From Rhodoferax sp. (lineage in GTDB: Bacteria > Pseudomonadota > Gammaproteobacteria > Burkholderiales > Burkholderiaceae_C), in contig JADGRK010000199.1 of assembly GCA_017880985.1 (NCBI GenBank), positions 1 through 5,192 of the forward strand: a DNA stretch of 5,192 nucleotides, written 5' to 3'. The translations under genes were made by a program, and so were the position numbers. Under the pieces are notes generated by a model. That model was given only the letters and a program-made list of their open reading frames with translations, was not told where the DNA came from and ran no database searches. Each line of letters starts with the position of its first letter. Within the stretch, counting starts at the first letter, position 1. Of this stretch, positions 1-5,192 are shown piece by piece.

Positions 1-25
1 AGCCCTTGGCCGAGCGGACAAAGCA

Positions 26-56
26 GCAAGGTTTGCGGGATCGCCGCGTACCTTGC
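26..56 (-). other. Strong stem-loop at the left edge, possibly in a 5' leader
   Basis: Bases 26-32 (gcaaggt) pair perfectly with 50-56 (accttgc). After a short internal mismatch, 35-38 (gcgg) pair with 44-47 (ccgc) around a 5-base loop. If the candidate minus-strand promoter at 67-97 is real, this hairpin would lie within the first few dozen bases of its transcript, heading off the left edge of the window. That position would suit a leader structure or the start of a small RNA. I match it to no known RNA family. There is no run of T on either side, so it is not a standard intrinsic terminator. Confidence 0.4.
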
Positions 57-66
57 CTGATGCTTG

Positions 67-97
67 AGCATAACGGATTTGGAGGCCAATGCCTCAA
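67..97 (-). promoter_or_regulatory. Candidate sigma70-type promoter reading leftwards
   Basis: Read on the minus strand, TATGCT (67-72) resembles a -10 box and TTGAGG (92-97) a -35 box. The spacer is 19 bases, longer than the usual 17, so the match is mediocre. Better -35-like TTGACA hexamers lie further upstream but are wrongly spaced for this -10. The spacer contains an imperfect dyad (gaggc 82-86 / gcctc 91-95) that could be an operator. It would drive a gene or RNA beyond the left edge. This is pattern reading only. Confidence 0.25.
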
Positions 98-143
98 GTT
101 TTCTGTCAATGTTGGGGTGTCAAACAGATACCAGGCGCACAGT

Positions 144-175
144 CCGGAAGTGGCTACGCACCGACGCCGCTCCGG
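144..175. other. Stem-loop 3' of the tRNA-Gly gene
   Basis: The arm ccgg (144-147) pairs with ccgg (172-175). After a one-base bulge, agtggc (149-154) pairs with gccgct (166-171), using one G-T wobble, around an 11-base loop. It lies about 15 bases beyond the 3' end of the tRNA on the minus strand, where a processing or termination structure could sit. It has no T tract. The minus-strand RNA would also carry an A-C mismatch in the stem, so a terminator role is only a possibility. Confidence 0.2.
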
Positions 176-190
176 CCAGCAATCGAGAGC

Positions 191-264
191 TGGAGCGGGT
201 GAAGGGGATCGAACCCTCGTATGCAGCTTGGGAAGCTGCCGTTCTACCATTGAACTACACCCGC
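191..264 (-). tRNA. tRNA-Gly, anticodon CCC
   Basis: The reverse complement folds as a complete 74-base cloverleaf. It has a 7-bp acceptor stem (GCGGGTG/CACCCGC), a D arm with stem GTTC/GAAC, and an anticodon stem GCAGC/GCTGC enclosing loop TTCCCAA. The variable region is four bases, and the T arm has loop TTCGATC. The discriminator base is T and the 3' CCA is encoded (191-193 on the plus strand). The anticodon CCC lies at 230-232 and reads glycine codon GGG. The sequence closely resembles the E. coli glycine tRNA with the same anticodon. It lies 88 bases downstream of the aldo/keto reductase gene on the same strand; I found no convincing promoter of its own in that gap. Confidence 0.97.
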
Positions 265-352
265 ATGGTGACTAATTGAGGACAAATCAAGTGGCTTCAT
301 GTTGCCATTTGCCCTGTGAGGGTGTGAATTTTACTTGATCAGCCTGGGTGTG
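265..352. other. Spacer between aldo/keto reductase gene and tRNA-Gly
   Basis: No gene is visible here. A 7-bp inverted repeat, atcaagt (286-292) and acttgat (333-339), frames 40 bases that include a small ccct/aggg hairpin (312-315 with 319-322). It may form a weak 3' structure on the reductase mRNA, but it lacks a T tract and is not a clear intrinsic terminator. No good -35/-10 pair for the tRNA was found, so read-through from the upstream gene is possible. Confidence 0.25.
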
Positions 353-1333
353 TCAGCTCGCCAACGCGGAACTGACTTGGTCGATACGCGTCATCACCTC
401 GGGCGTCAATTTGGGCAATACGGCGAGCGCGCCGAGGTTTTCCTGCAACTGTGAAATTTTGGACGCGCCGGTGATCACGCTGCTCACCCTTGGATTGTGT
501 GCGGCCCAGGCAATCGCCAATTGGGAAAGGCTGCAGCCCAACTCTATCGCGATGACTTCCAGTTGTGCCACGGCAGAATTCCTGGCGACATCGGTCAGTC
601 CCTTGACAAGAAACCCCATGCCGGGCACGGCAGCGCGGCTGTCCTCGGGCACGCCGTTGCGGTATTTGCCGGTGAGCAGACCGCTGGCCAACGGGCTCCA
701 GGTGGTCAGGCCCAAGCCAATGTCCTCGTAGAGTCGCGCGTATTCCTGCTCCACCCGCTTGCGGTGAAACAGGTTGTACTGCGGCTGCTCCATCACCGGC
801 TTGTGCAGGTGGTGCCTGTCGGCGATATCCCAGGCGGCGCGAATCTCATCGGCCGACCATTCGCTGGTGCCCCAATAGAGCGCCTTGCCACGATTAATCA
901 TGTCACTCATGGCCCAGACCGTTTCTTCGATCGGGGTGTGCGGGTCGCTGCGGTGGCAATACACCAGATCAATGAAATCCAGGCCCATGCGTTTGAGCGA
1001 GCCATCGATCGCCTGCGTCAGGTATTTGCGGTTGAGCGTGTCTTTGCGGTTGACCGATTGGCCCTCGCGCGACAGGCCCCAAAAAAATTTGGTGGACACA
1101 ATGTAGTTCAGGCGTGGCCATTTCAAAGCCTTGATCGCTTCGCCCATCACGACCTCGCTCTGGCCAACCGCATAGGCTTCGGCGTTGTCAAAGAAATTGA
1201 CACCGGCATCCATCGCGACCGCCAGCATTTCACGCGCCGCCGCCACGTCCACCTGGTTGTGGTAAGTCACCCACGAGCCCAGCGAGAGTTCGCTGACTTG
1301 GAGGCCGCTATGGCCAAGACGTCGATACTGCAT
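353..1333 (-). CDS. Aldo/keto reductase, Kv-beta-like (AKR6-type)
   Basis: This 326-residue cytosolic TIM-barrel enzyme should reduce aldehydes or ketones using NADPH; the physiological substrate is unknown. The aldo/keto reductase tetrad is complete: Asp49 and Tyr54 in FFDNAEAY, Lys82 in VSTKFFWG, and His127 in YCHRSDPHTP. Cofactor-binding signatures are present as TWSPLASGLLTGKY (211-224) and GASKISQLQEN (289-299). The whole chain resembles mammalian voltage-gated potassium channel beta subunits, including KxFWG, the YWGTSEWS segment and the VLPKL near the C terminus. Vertebrate Kv-beta proteins have Asn at the catalytic His position, whereas this protein keeps His, which fits an active reductase. 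The start is supported by AGAGG (plus-strand 1341-1345) seven bases upstream of the ATG. Length is normal for the family. It lies downstream of the SDR gene, separated by a REP-like repeat pair. Confidence 0.95.
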   Translation of the reverse strand: MQYRRLGHSGLQVSELSLGSWVTYHNQVDVAAAREMLAVAMDAGVNFFDNAEAYAVGQSEVVMGEAIKALKWPRLNYIVSTKFFWGLSREGQSVNRKDTLNRKYLTQAIDGSLKRMGLDFIDLVYCHRSDPHTPIEETVWAMSDMINRGKALYWGTSEWSADEIRAAWDIADRHHLHKPVMEQPQYNLFHRKRVEQEYARLYEDIGLGLTTWSPLASGLLTGKYRNGVPEDSRAAVPGMGFLVKGLTDVARNSAVAQLEVIAIELGCSLSQLAIAWAAHNPRVSSVITGASKISQLQENLGALAVLPKLTPEVMTRIDQVSSALAS

Positions 1334-1361
1334 AAGGGCACCTCTATAAATTTGTCATTGT

Positions 1362-1456
1362 GATTGCCGCGTCGCTGCGCTCCTCGCAATGACGAAGAGA
1401 GAAGCGGCCTCCCGGTGGCGAGGGCTTTTCGTCATTGCGAGCGTAGCGCGGCAATC
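1362..1456. repeat. Inverted pair of REP-like palindromic repeats
   Basis: Two copies of an approximately 26-32 base element face each other. Copy A (1362-1393) and copy B (1431-1456) share the outer sequence GATTGCCGCG (1362-1371; complement at 1447-1456). They also share an inner 14-base block (1383-1396 and 1428-1441) reading ttcgtcattgcgag. Copy A has six more bases than B in its middle. Each copy is itself an imperfect palindrome (ATTGC...GCAAT), and together they can form one long hairpin or cruciform. A stray gtcattg at 1354-1360 may be a remnant of the same element. Copy B ends two bases from the SDR stop codon. From memory, 'GTCATTGCGAG...CGCGGCAATC' elements recur in many bacterial genomes in REP-like fashion; one window cannot show copy number. 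Confidence 0.8.
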
Positions 1457-1458
1457 CA

Positions 1459-2195
1459 CTAAACACGCTGACCGCCATCGATGGCGATCTCGGCACCAGT
1501 GATGTACGACGATTTTTGACTGCACAGAAATTCGATCAGGTCAGCCACCTCGGAGACCTCGCCCAGTCGTCGCATCGGGATGTCGTTTTCGACAATTTTT
1601 GTCGTCCCGGGCGAAAGGATCGAGGTGTTGATTTCGCCCGGCGCAATGGCGTTGACGCGCACCCCCATCGGCGCCATGTCGGCCGCCATCTCGCGCGTCA
1701 GCGCCGCCAGCGCTGCTTTCGATGTGGCGTAGGCGGCACCGGCAAAAGGGTGGACGCGATAGGCGGCAATCGAACACAGGTTGACGACGGCACCCCGGGC
1801 ATTGGAGAGCTCCTGCGCAAAGCCACGGGTCAGGATCAAGGGCGCGTAAAAGTTGGCGTTGTACATCTCTTGCCAGACCTTCAGGTCGGTGGTGAGCGAG
1901 TTGACGCGCTCGCCGCCGATCCCCTTGGGTGAGATGCCCGCATTGTTCACCAGTGCATGCAGTTTGGAGCCTCCCAGCAGGGCCGCAGCGCAGCGACGGT
2001 CTTGGTGATTTCGTCCAGGTTCGACAAATCAAGTTGCACATGGGTGTTGAGCTCCGCGTTCCACGGGCATTGCTGCGGCAGCGCGCCACGCGACACCGTG
2101 ATGACACGCCAGCCCAAATTGCGAAAGCGCTGAGCGACCGCATGACCAATGCCGCGACTGGCACCGGTGACGATCGCCGTTTTTTGTTCTGTCAT
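1459..2195 (-). pseudogene. SDR family NAD(P)-dependent oxidoreductase, split by a one-base frameshift
   Basis: Two overlapping reading frames encode the halves of one classical short-chain dehydrogenase. The first (1947-2195, ATG start) carries the cofactor half: TGASRGIG at residues 10-17 and Asp56 after the third strand. Arg14 and Arg36 suggest NADP(H) preference. The second (1459-1950) begins at the NNAG motif and carries the catalytic Asn, Ser, Tyr and Lys (YATSK), then APGEINTS and the C-terminal SYITGAEIAIDGG. Restoring one base near 1983-1984 joins them through ALRALLGGSKLHALVNNAG into a 245-residue protein, the usual length of the family. In the repaired numbering the catalytic residues are Asn115, Ser142, Tyr156 and Lys160. 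As written, the first frame ends at a TGA soon after the shift. The gene starts six bases after the upstream permease stop without a clear Shine-Dalgarno, suggesting coupled translation. It may be a true mutation or a sequence error. The substrate is unknown. Confidence 0.88.
1981..1986 (-). other. Probable site of the one-base deletion in the SDR gene
   Basis: On the minus strand the sequence reads CTGCGGCCCTG. Reading frames before and after this point differ by -1. Adding one G (CTG CGG GCC CTG) gives Leu-Arg-Ala-Leu and joins the two halves smoothly, so loss of one base from a G or C run is the simplest explanation. No classical slippery heptamer of the X-XXY-YYZ type is present in the upstream frame, which argues against programmed frameshifting. 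The exact lost base cannot be fixed without a homologue. Confidence 0.7.
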
Positions 2196-2201
2196 GTTGG
2201 G

Positions 2202-3008
2202 TCAAGTGCGTTGTGCTGCTCTGCGCGTGCGACGCTGAAGCATCTGCATCAGCAGGAACAAGGTGGTCGAAAAAACAATCATGATGGTCGCCACGACAGT
2301 CAGCGCCGGGGTCATGCTATCGCGCAAGCTGGAGAACATTTCGAGTGGCAAGGTGCGCTGATCGGGCCCGGCAATCAGCAAGGCGATCACCACATCGTCA
2401 AAAGAAGCGGCGAAAGCGAACAAGGCGCCCGAGGCCATGGCGGGCAGGATGCCGGGCAAGGTGACCCGCATGAAAGCAATCCGCGGCGTGGCGCCGCAGG
2501 CAGCAGCCGCGCGCACCAGATTGGGGTCCAGCAACTCGAGCGCGGTAAGCACCGGCACCACCACAAACGGCACGGCAATGACGGTGTGCGCGATGATCAA
2601 GCCGCTGTAGCTGCTGGTGAGTGCCAGCGGTGCCAGGAAAAAATAGGAGGCCACGGCAATCAGGATCACCGGCACGATCATGGGCGACAGCGCCATCATT
2701 TTGAGCACCTCACTCCACCACACCTTTTGCCGCATCAGACCCAGGGAGGCCAGTGTGCCAAGCAGCACCGAAATGGCGGTCGCAAAAGCACCCACGTAGA
2801 GCGAATTACCCAGGGCGGCGAGCCATTTGCCACCGCCCAGCACCTCCCGGTACCAGCGCAGCGACAGGCCCGGCAAGGGGTAGGTCAGAAAGGAGCCACT
2901 GGAGAAAGACAGCGGAATGATGGCGGCGATGGGCGCCAGCAGAAACACCAGAACGCAGGCGCACAGCAGCCAGTAAAGGGGCTTCCACGGGAATTTGAAG
3001 GTCTTCAT
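2202..3008 (-). CDS. PotC-like ABC transporter permease
   Basis: This 268-residue inner-membrane protein is one of two membrane subunits of an ABC importer of the spermidine/putrescine class. About six hydrophobic segments are visible, at roughly 11-33, 66-90, 102-125, 134-157, 188-212 and 235-257. The cytoplasmic EAA loop that contacts the ATPase runs from about 164 to 185 (LVRAAAACGATP...LP). A late FDDVVIALLIAGP segment is typical of PotC-type permeases. The frame stays open 22 codons further upstream, to 3074, but that stretch is translated from an intergenic repeat and is Arg/Gly/Ala rich. The ATG at 3006-3008, followed by a short basic segment and TM1, is therefore the likely start; the Shine-Dalgarno there is weak (GGCGGCGA). 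It follows the PotB-like permease by 93 bases and precedes the SDR gene by six. Confidence 0.94.
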   Translation of the reverse strand: MKTFKFPWKPLYWLLCACVLVFLLAPIAAIIPLSFSSGSFLTYPLPGLSLRWYREVLGGGKWLAALGNSLYVGAFATAISVLLGTLASLGLMRQKVWWSEVLKMMALSPMIVPVILIAVASYFFLAPLALTSSYSGLIIAHTVIAVPFVVVPVLTALELLDPNLVRAAAACGATPRIAFMRVTLPGILPAMASGALFAFAASFDDVVIALLIAGPDQRTLPLEMFSSLRDSMTPALTVVATIMIVFSTTLFLLMQMLQRRTRRAAQRT

Positions 3009-3012
3009 GGTG

Positions 3013-3093
3013 TCGCCGCCGCGCCGGGCCGCCCCAAGCAAGGCACGGCCCCCTCGGGGGGCAGCGCAGTACACGAAGTGACAAGCGTGGGGG
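3013..3093. repeat. Hairpin-rich intergenic repeat between the two permease genes
   Basis: The gap between the permease genes is nearly filled by a structured GC-rich element. Its core is a perfect hairpin, gccccc (3048-3053) with ggggggc-side gggggc (3057-3062), around the loop tcg. A second hairpin is cac/gtg (3072-3074 with 3078-3080), extended to 3069-3082 with a one-base bulge. An outer arm ccccaagc (3032-3039) can pair with gcgtgggg (3085-3092) with one mismatch. I recall very similar sequence, TTGGGGCGGCCCGGC with a CCCCCCGAGGGGG hairpin, as a frequent intergenic repeat in Acidovorax/Polaromonas-type genomes; this is memory, not a search. It has no T tract. In the operon mRNA it could stabilise the upstream message or lower expression of the second permease. 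Confidence 0.7.
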
Positions 3094-3101
3094 TCATTGA
3101 T

Positions 3102-4280
3102 CTAACCCATCGACATCGCGCGACCACCCGAGAGCTTGTGCGCCAGCGCATACAAGAGCATGGTGGTGGCCAGCATCATCAGGCCCAGGGCTGAAGCCAG
3201 GCCCCAGTTGCCGGTGTCGGTGGTGTAGGTAGCGACAAAATAGGACAGCATCTGGTCCGAACCACCACCTACCAGCGCTGGTGTGATGTAGTAGCCCATC
3301 GCCAGGATGAACACCATCAGGGAGCCGGCCACAATCGCCGGCGCAGCCATCGGCAGATAGACCCTGAAAAAGGCCGTCAGCGGCGGCGCGCCGAGACTGG
3401 TCGCTGCCCGCATGTAGTGCGGCGGAATGCCCTTGAGCACGCTATAAAGCGGCAGGATCATGAACGGAAGCAGCACATGCGTCATCGCAATCAGCACGCC
3501 GGTGCGGTTGTAAATTAGGGTCAGGGGCTCGGCAATCAGGCCCAGGTGCATGAGCAGGCTGTTGACCATGCCTTCACGTTGCAGCACCACCACCCAGGCC
3601 GCAGTGCGCACCAGCAGCGAAGTCCAGAACGGCAGCAGCACCAGAATCATCAGCCAGTCAGCGGTTTTTTCGCTTACCTGGGTCAACAGCATGGCCACCG
3701 GAAAACCCAGCAGCAGGCACAGCAAGGTGACACTGGCGCTGATGCCCAGCGTGCGCATCAGGACGTCGAGATAAATCCGATTGGCCTGCGACACGCGTTC
3801 GATTTCGCCTTTTGCGTTGCGCGCCAGATCGAAGGCCGCCAGCAGGTAGTAGCCCGAAACCGGGCCGTGCGCGCGCTGCACGGCGGCAAAAAAATCACGA
3901 CCCGTTAGTGCCGGATCGATGGTATTAAAAAACGCCGAGTCAAACACTGTGCCGGCCGGGGCTGCTTCGATCTCGCGCGCGGCGCGCATGAGCGTGCTTC
4001 GCACGCCATTGACTTCGTAATTCAGACGCCGCGCGGCATCGGCCAGCGTACTGGCCTCGCGCGCCTCGCGCAGATCCTGCGCCATGCTGGTAAACACCAT
4101 GGGCGGCACAGCCTGACCGGACTGCCAGGTTTGCAGCACGGTCAGGGTTCTGGGCAGCGCGCGCGGCACTTCGGCCTCGCGCACCGCCAGTGACAGCAGC
4201 CACACCAGGGGTGCCACAAAAAACACCAGCAGGAACCCGGTCAAGGGCAACAGCAGGGCACTTCGTTGGCGCGTCAGCAT
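3102..4280 (-). CDS. PotB-like ABC transporter permease with large periplasmic insert
   Basis: This 392-residue inner-membrane subunit pairs with the PotC-like permease. TM1 lies at about 7-33. A long hydrophilic stretch, about 34-175 and probably periplasmic, follows. The standard permease core comes next, with membrane segments near 178-200, 207-233, 261-283, 311-336 and 358-381. The EAA loop (YMRAATSLGAPP...YLP, 289-310) is the ATPase docking motif, and MGYYITPALVGGG (328-340) is typical of PotB-type proteins. Classical PotB is about 275-285 residues, so roughly 110 residues are extra and fall between TM1 and TM2. The insert is rich in Ala, Arg and Glu and looks mostly helical; I recognise no domain in it. 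The ATG lies 21 bases after the binding-protein stop, with no strong Shine-Dalgarno, consistent with an operon. Confidence 0.94.
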   Translation of the reverse strand: MLTRQRSALLLPLTGFLLVFFVAPLVWLLSLAVREAEVPRALPRTLTVLQTWQSGQAVPPMVFTSMAQDLREAREASTLADAARRLNYEVNGVRSTLMRAAREIEAAPAGTVFDSAFFNTIDPALTGRDFFAAVQRAHGPVSGYYLLAAFDLARNAKGEIERVSQANRIYLDVLMRTLGISASVTLLCLLLGFPVAMLLTQVSEKTADWLMILVLLPFWTSLLVRTAAWVVVLQREGMVNSLLMHLGLIAEPLTLIYNRTGVLIAMTHVLLPFMILPLYSVLKGIPPHYMRAATSLGAPPLTAFFRVYLPMAAPAIVAGSLMVFILAMGYYITPALVGGGSDQMLSYFVATYTTDTGNWGLASALGLMMLATTMLLYALAHKLSGGRAMSMG

Positions 4281-4301
4281 GGCAATGTCACTGCGTCGGG
4301 T

Positions 4302-5192
4302 TTACTTGGTGCCGGCCCACTTGGTCCAGCGCTCTGCCAGTTTGTCGCCGTTGTCGATCCAGAACTTCACATCCTCGGCAAAGGCCTGTTTGTGAATCTC
4401 CGGATTGGTTGGCAAGTCAGCCATCAGGGACTTGTCGATCAGCGGCGTGGCGGCCACCGCAGTCACACCGTAACGCACGTATTTGGGCAGCTTGGCCTGA
4501 TTTTCCGGACGGCCCATGAATTCGATCAGCTTCTCGGCATTGGCTTTTTGCGGCGTGCCTTTCATAATGACCCAGCTGTCCATGGTCCAGGGCGTGTCTT
4601 TCCAGACCATCTTGAAGTTTTTCTTGTCCTTCTCGTTGGCAGCGGTAATGCGCCCGTTGTAGGCAGTGGTCATGACCACGTCGCCCGCCGCGAGCATTTG
4701 CGGGGGTTGCGCGCCGCTCTTCCAGAACACCAGGTCGCCCTTGATGCTATCGAGCTTCTTGAAAGCGCGTTCGATGCCCTCCGGCGTGCGCAGCACTTTG
4801 TAGACATCTTTGGAGGAGACGCCGTCGCCAATCAGCGCCACTTCGAGGTTCCATTTGGCGCCGTTGCGAATGGAGCGCTTGCCAGGGAATTTTTTGGTAT
4901 CGAAGAAATCAGGCCAGCCATTGGGAGCGGTCTTGATCTTGTCGCCGTCATAGGCCAGCACCAGGTTGTAGATGATGGCGCCGACGCCGCAAGAGTGCAC
5001 CGTGCCAGGCAGGTAACGCGCGGCACCGCCAATTTTGGTGACATCGAGCTTTTCATAGAGACCTTCGTCGCAGCCGATCTCCAACTCATCGTGCTCCACC
5101 TGAACCACGTCCCAGGTGTTGTTGCCGCCCTTGATCTTGGTGCGCAAAACTCCGAGACCGCCATCCCAGGCTTCATCGCTCAACTTGATGCC
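4302..5192 (-). CDS. PotD-like ABC transporter substrate-binding protein, 5' end outside window
   Basis: The frame is open to the right edge, giving 296 residues and a TAA stop; the signal peptide and about 50 N-terminal residues are missing. It is the periplasmic receptor of the importer. Features typical of the PotD/SBP_bac_8 class, in window-visible numbering, are IIYNLVLAYD (73-82), GWPDFFDTKKFPGKRS (92-107), LVFWKSGAQPPQMLAAGDVVM (154-174), TAYNGR (176-181), PWTMDSWVIMKGT (201-213) and FMGRPENQAK (225-234). The W-x-M-D-S-W segment corresponds to the ligand-pocket region where PotD has W-x-D; this is inferred by eye. Cys41 and Cys68 could form a disulfide in the periplasm. A TTG near the edge (5181-5183) is not the start, because the family pattern clearly continues upstream. 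The first gene of the visible cluster; ligand unknown. Confidence 0.92.
   Translation of the reverse strand, partial: GIKLSDEAWDGGLGVLRTKIKGGNNTWDVVQVEHDELEIGCDEGLYEKLDVTKIGGAARYLPGTVHSCGVGAIIYNLVLAYDGDKIKTAPNGWPDFFDTKKFPGKRSIRNGAKWNLEVALIGDGVSSKDVYKVLRTPEGIERAFKKLDSIKGDLVFWKSGAQPPQMLAAGDVVMTTAYNGRITAANEKDKKNFKMVWKDTPWTMDSWVIMKGTPQKANAEKLIEFMGRPENQAKLPKYVRYGVTAVAATPLIDKSLMADLPTNPEIHKQAFAEDVKFWIDNGDKLAERWTKWAGTK

Noticed and set aside
1..71. Short minus-strand frame beginning at ATG 71-69 and open to the left edge
   Set aside because: Only 23 codons are visible, without a Shine-Dalgarno, and the ATG overlaps the candidate -10 box. No recognisable protein.
191..264. tRNA as an integration site for a genomic island
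   Set aside because: No integrase and no direct repeat of the tRNA 3' end is seen in the window, and flanking genes look like ordinary chromosomal metabolism genes.
64..279. Plus-strand frames at 6-275 and 64-279, the latter with GIEPSYAAWEAAVLPLNYTRM
   Set aside because: These are antisense translations through the tRNA-Gly gene, a familiar false protein in databases. No Shine-Dalgarno or conserved protein supports them.
497..1363. Plus-strand frame of 288 codons opposite the aldo/keto reductase
   Set aside because: The minus strand encodes a complete aldo/keto reductase with all catalytic residues, so this is a shadow frame.
1975..1990. Programmed -1 ribosomal frameshift in the SDR gene
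   Set aside because: No slippery heptamer and no adjacent stimulatory structure were found. A lost base in a short G/C run explains the shift more simply.
1541..2164. Minus-strand 207-codon frame across the SDR frameshift
   Set aside because: It is a third frame with Arg/Cys-rich content and no family motifs. The SDR signatures lie in the other two frames.
3048..3062. Intrinsic terminator between the permease genes
   Set aside because: The stem is strong but no T run follows on either strand, and the downstream permease must be co-expressed with the upstream one.
1929..3194. Long plus-strand frame of 421 codons, rich in His, Gln, Gly and Arg
   Set aside because: It runs antisense to the PotC-like permease and the SDR N-terminal half. 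Its composition is typical of shadow frames opposite GC-rich membrane-protein genes, and it crosses a repeat.

Overview
The window looks like a piece of chromosome from a moderately GC-rich betaproteobacterium. A Comamonadaceae-like genome (Rhodoferax/Polaromonas/Acidovorax type) is the best guess. The clues are the protein styles and an intergenic hairpin repeat at about 3013-3093 that resembles one I remember as abundant in that family. The taxonomic call is inference, because no marker gene such as 16S rRNA is present.

Every recognisable gene lies on the minus strand, so the window is read from its right edge leftwards. In transcription order it holds: the 3' part of a PotD-like periplasmic solute-binding protein (4302-5192, cut by the window edge); a PotB-like ABC permease with a large periplasmic insert (3102-4280); a hairpin-rich repeat; a PotC-like ABC permease (2202-3008); a short-chain dehydrogenase/reductase (SDR) gene broken by a one-base frameshift (1459-2195); an inverted pair of REP-like repeats (1362-1456); a Kv-beta-type aldo/keto reductase (353-1333); and a tRNA-Gly with anticodon CCC (191-264). 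The last 190 bases hold no convincing gene, only a possible minus-strand promoter and hairpins that may lead into a gene beyond the left edge.

The binding protein, two permeases and SDR are packed with gaps of 21, 93 and 6 bases and look like one operon. The SDR-to-AKR gap of 125 bases is filled mostly by the repeat pair, so AKR may or may not share the transcript. Together these genes suggest uptake of a polyamine-like or other small organic substrate by a PotABCD-class importer, followed by NAD(P)H-linked carbonyl/alcohol redox steps. The ATPase is not in the window and would be expected upstream of the binding protein, beyond the right edge. The substrate cannot be named from sequence alone.

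The main points for a second look are the single-base frameshift in the SDR gene, the two unrelated intergenic repeat families, the large extra domain in permease 1, and the left-edge promoter/hairpin. I see no mobile element, CRISPR array or clearly new defence or biosynthetic system.
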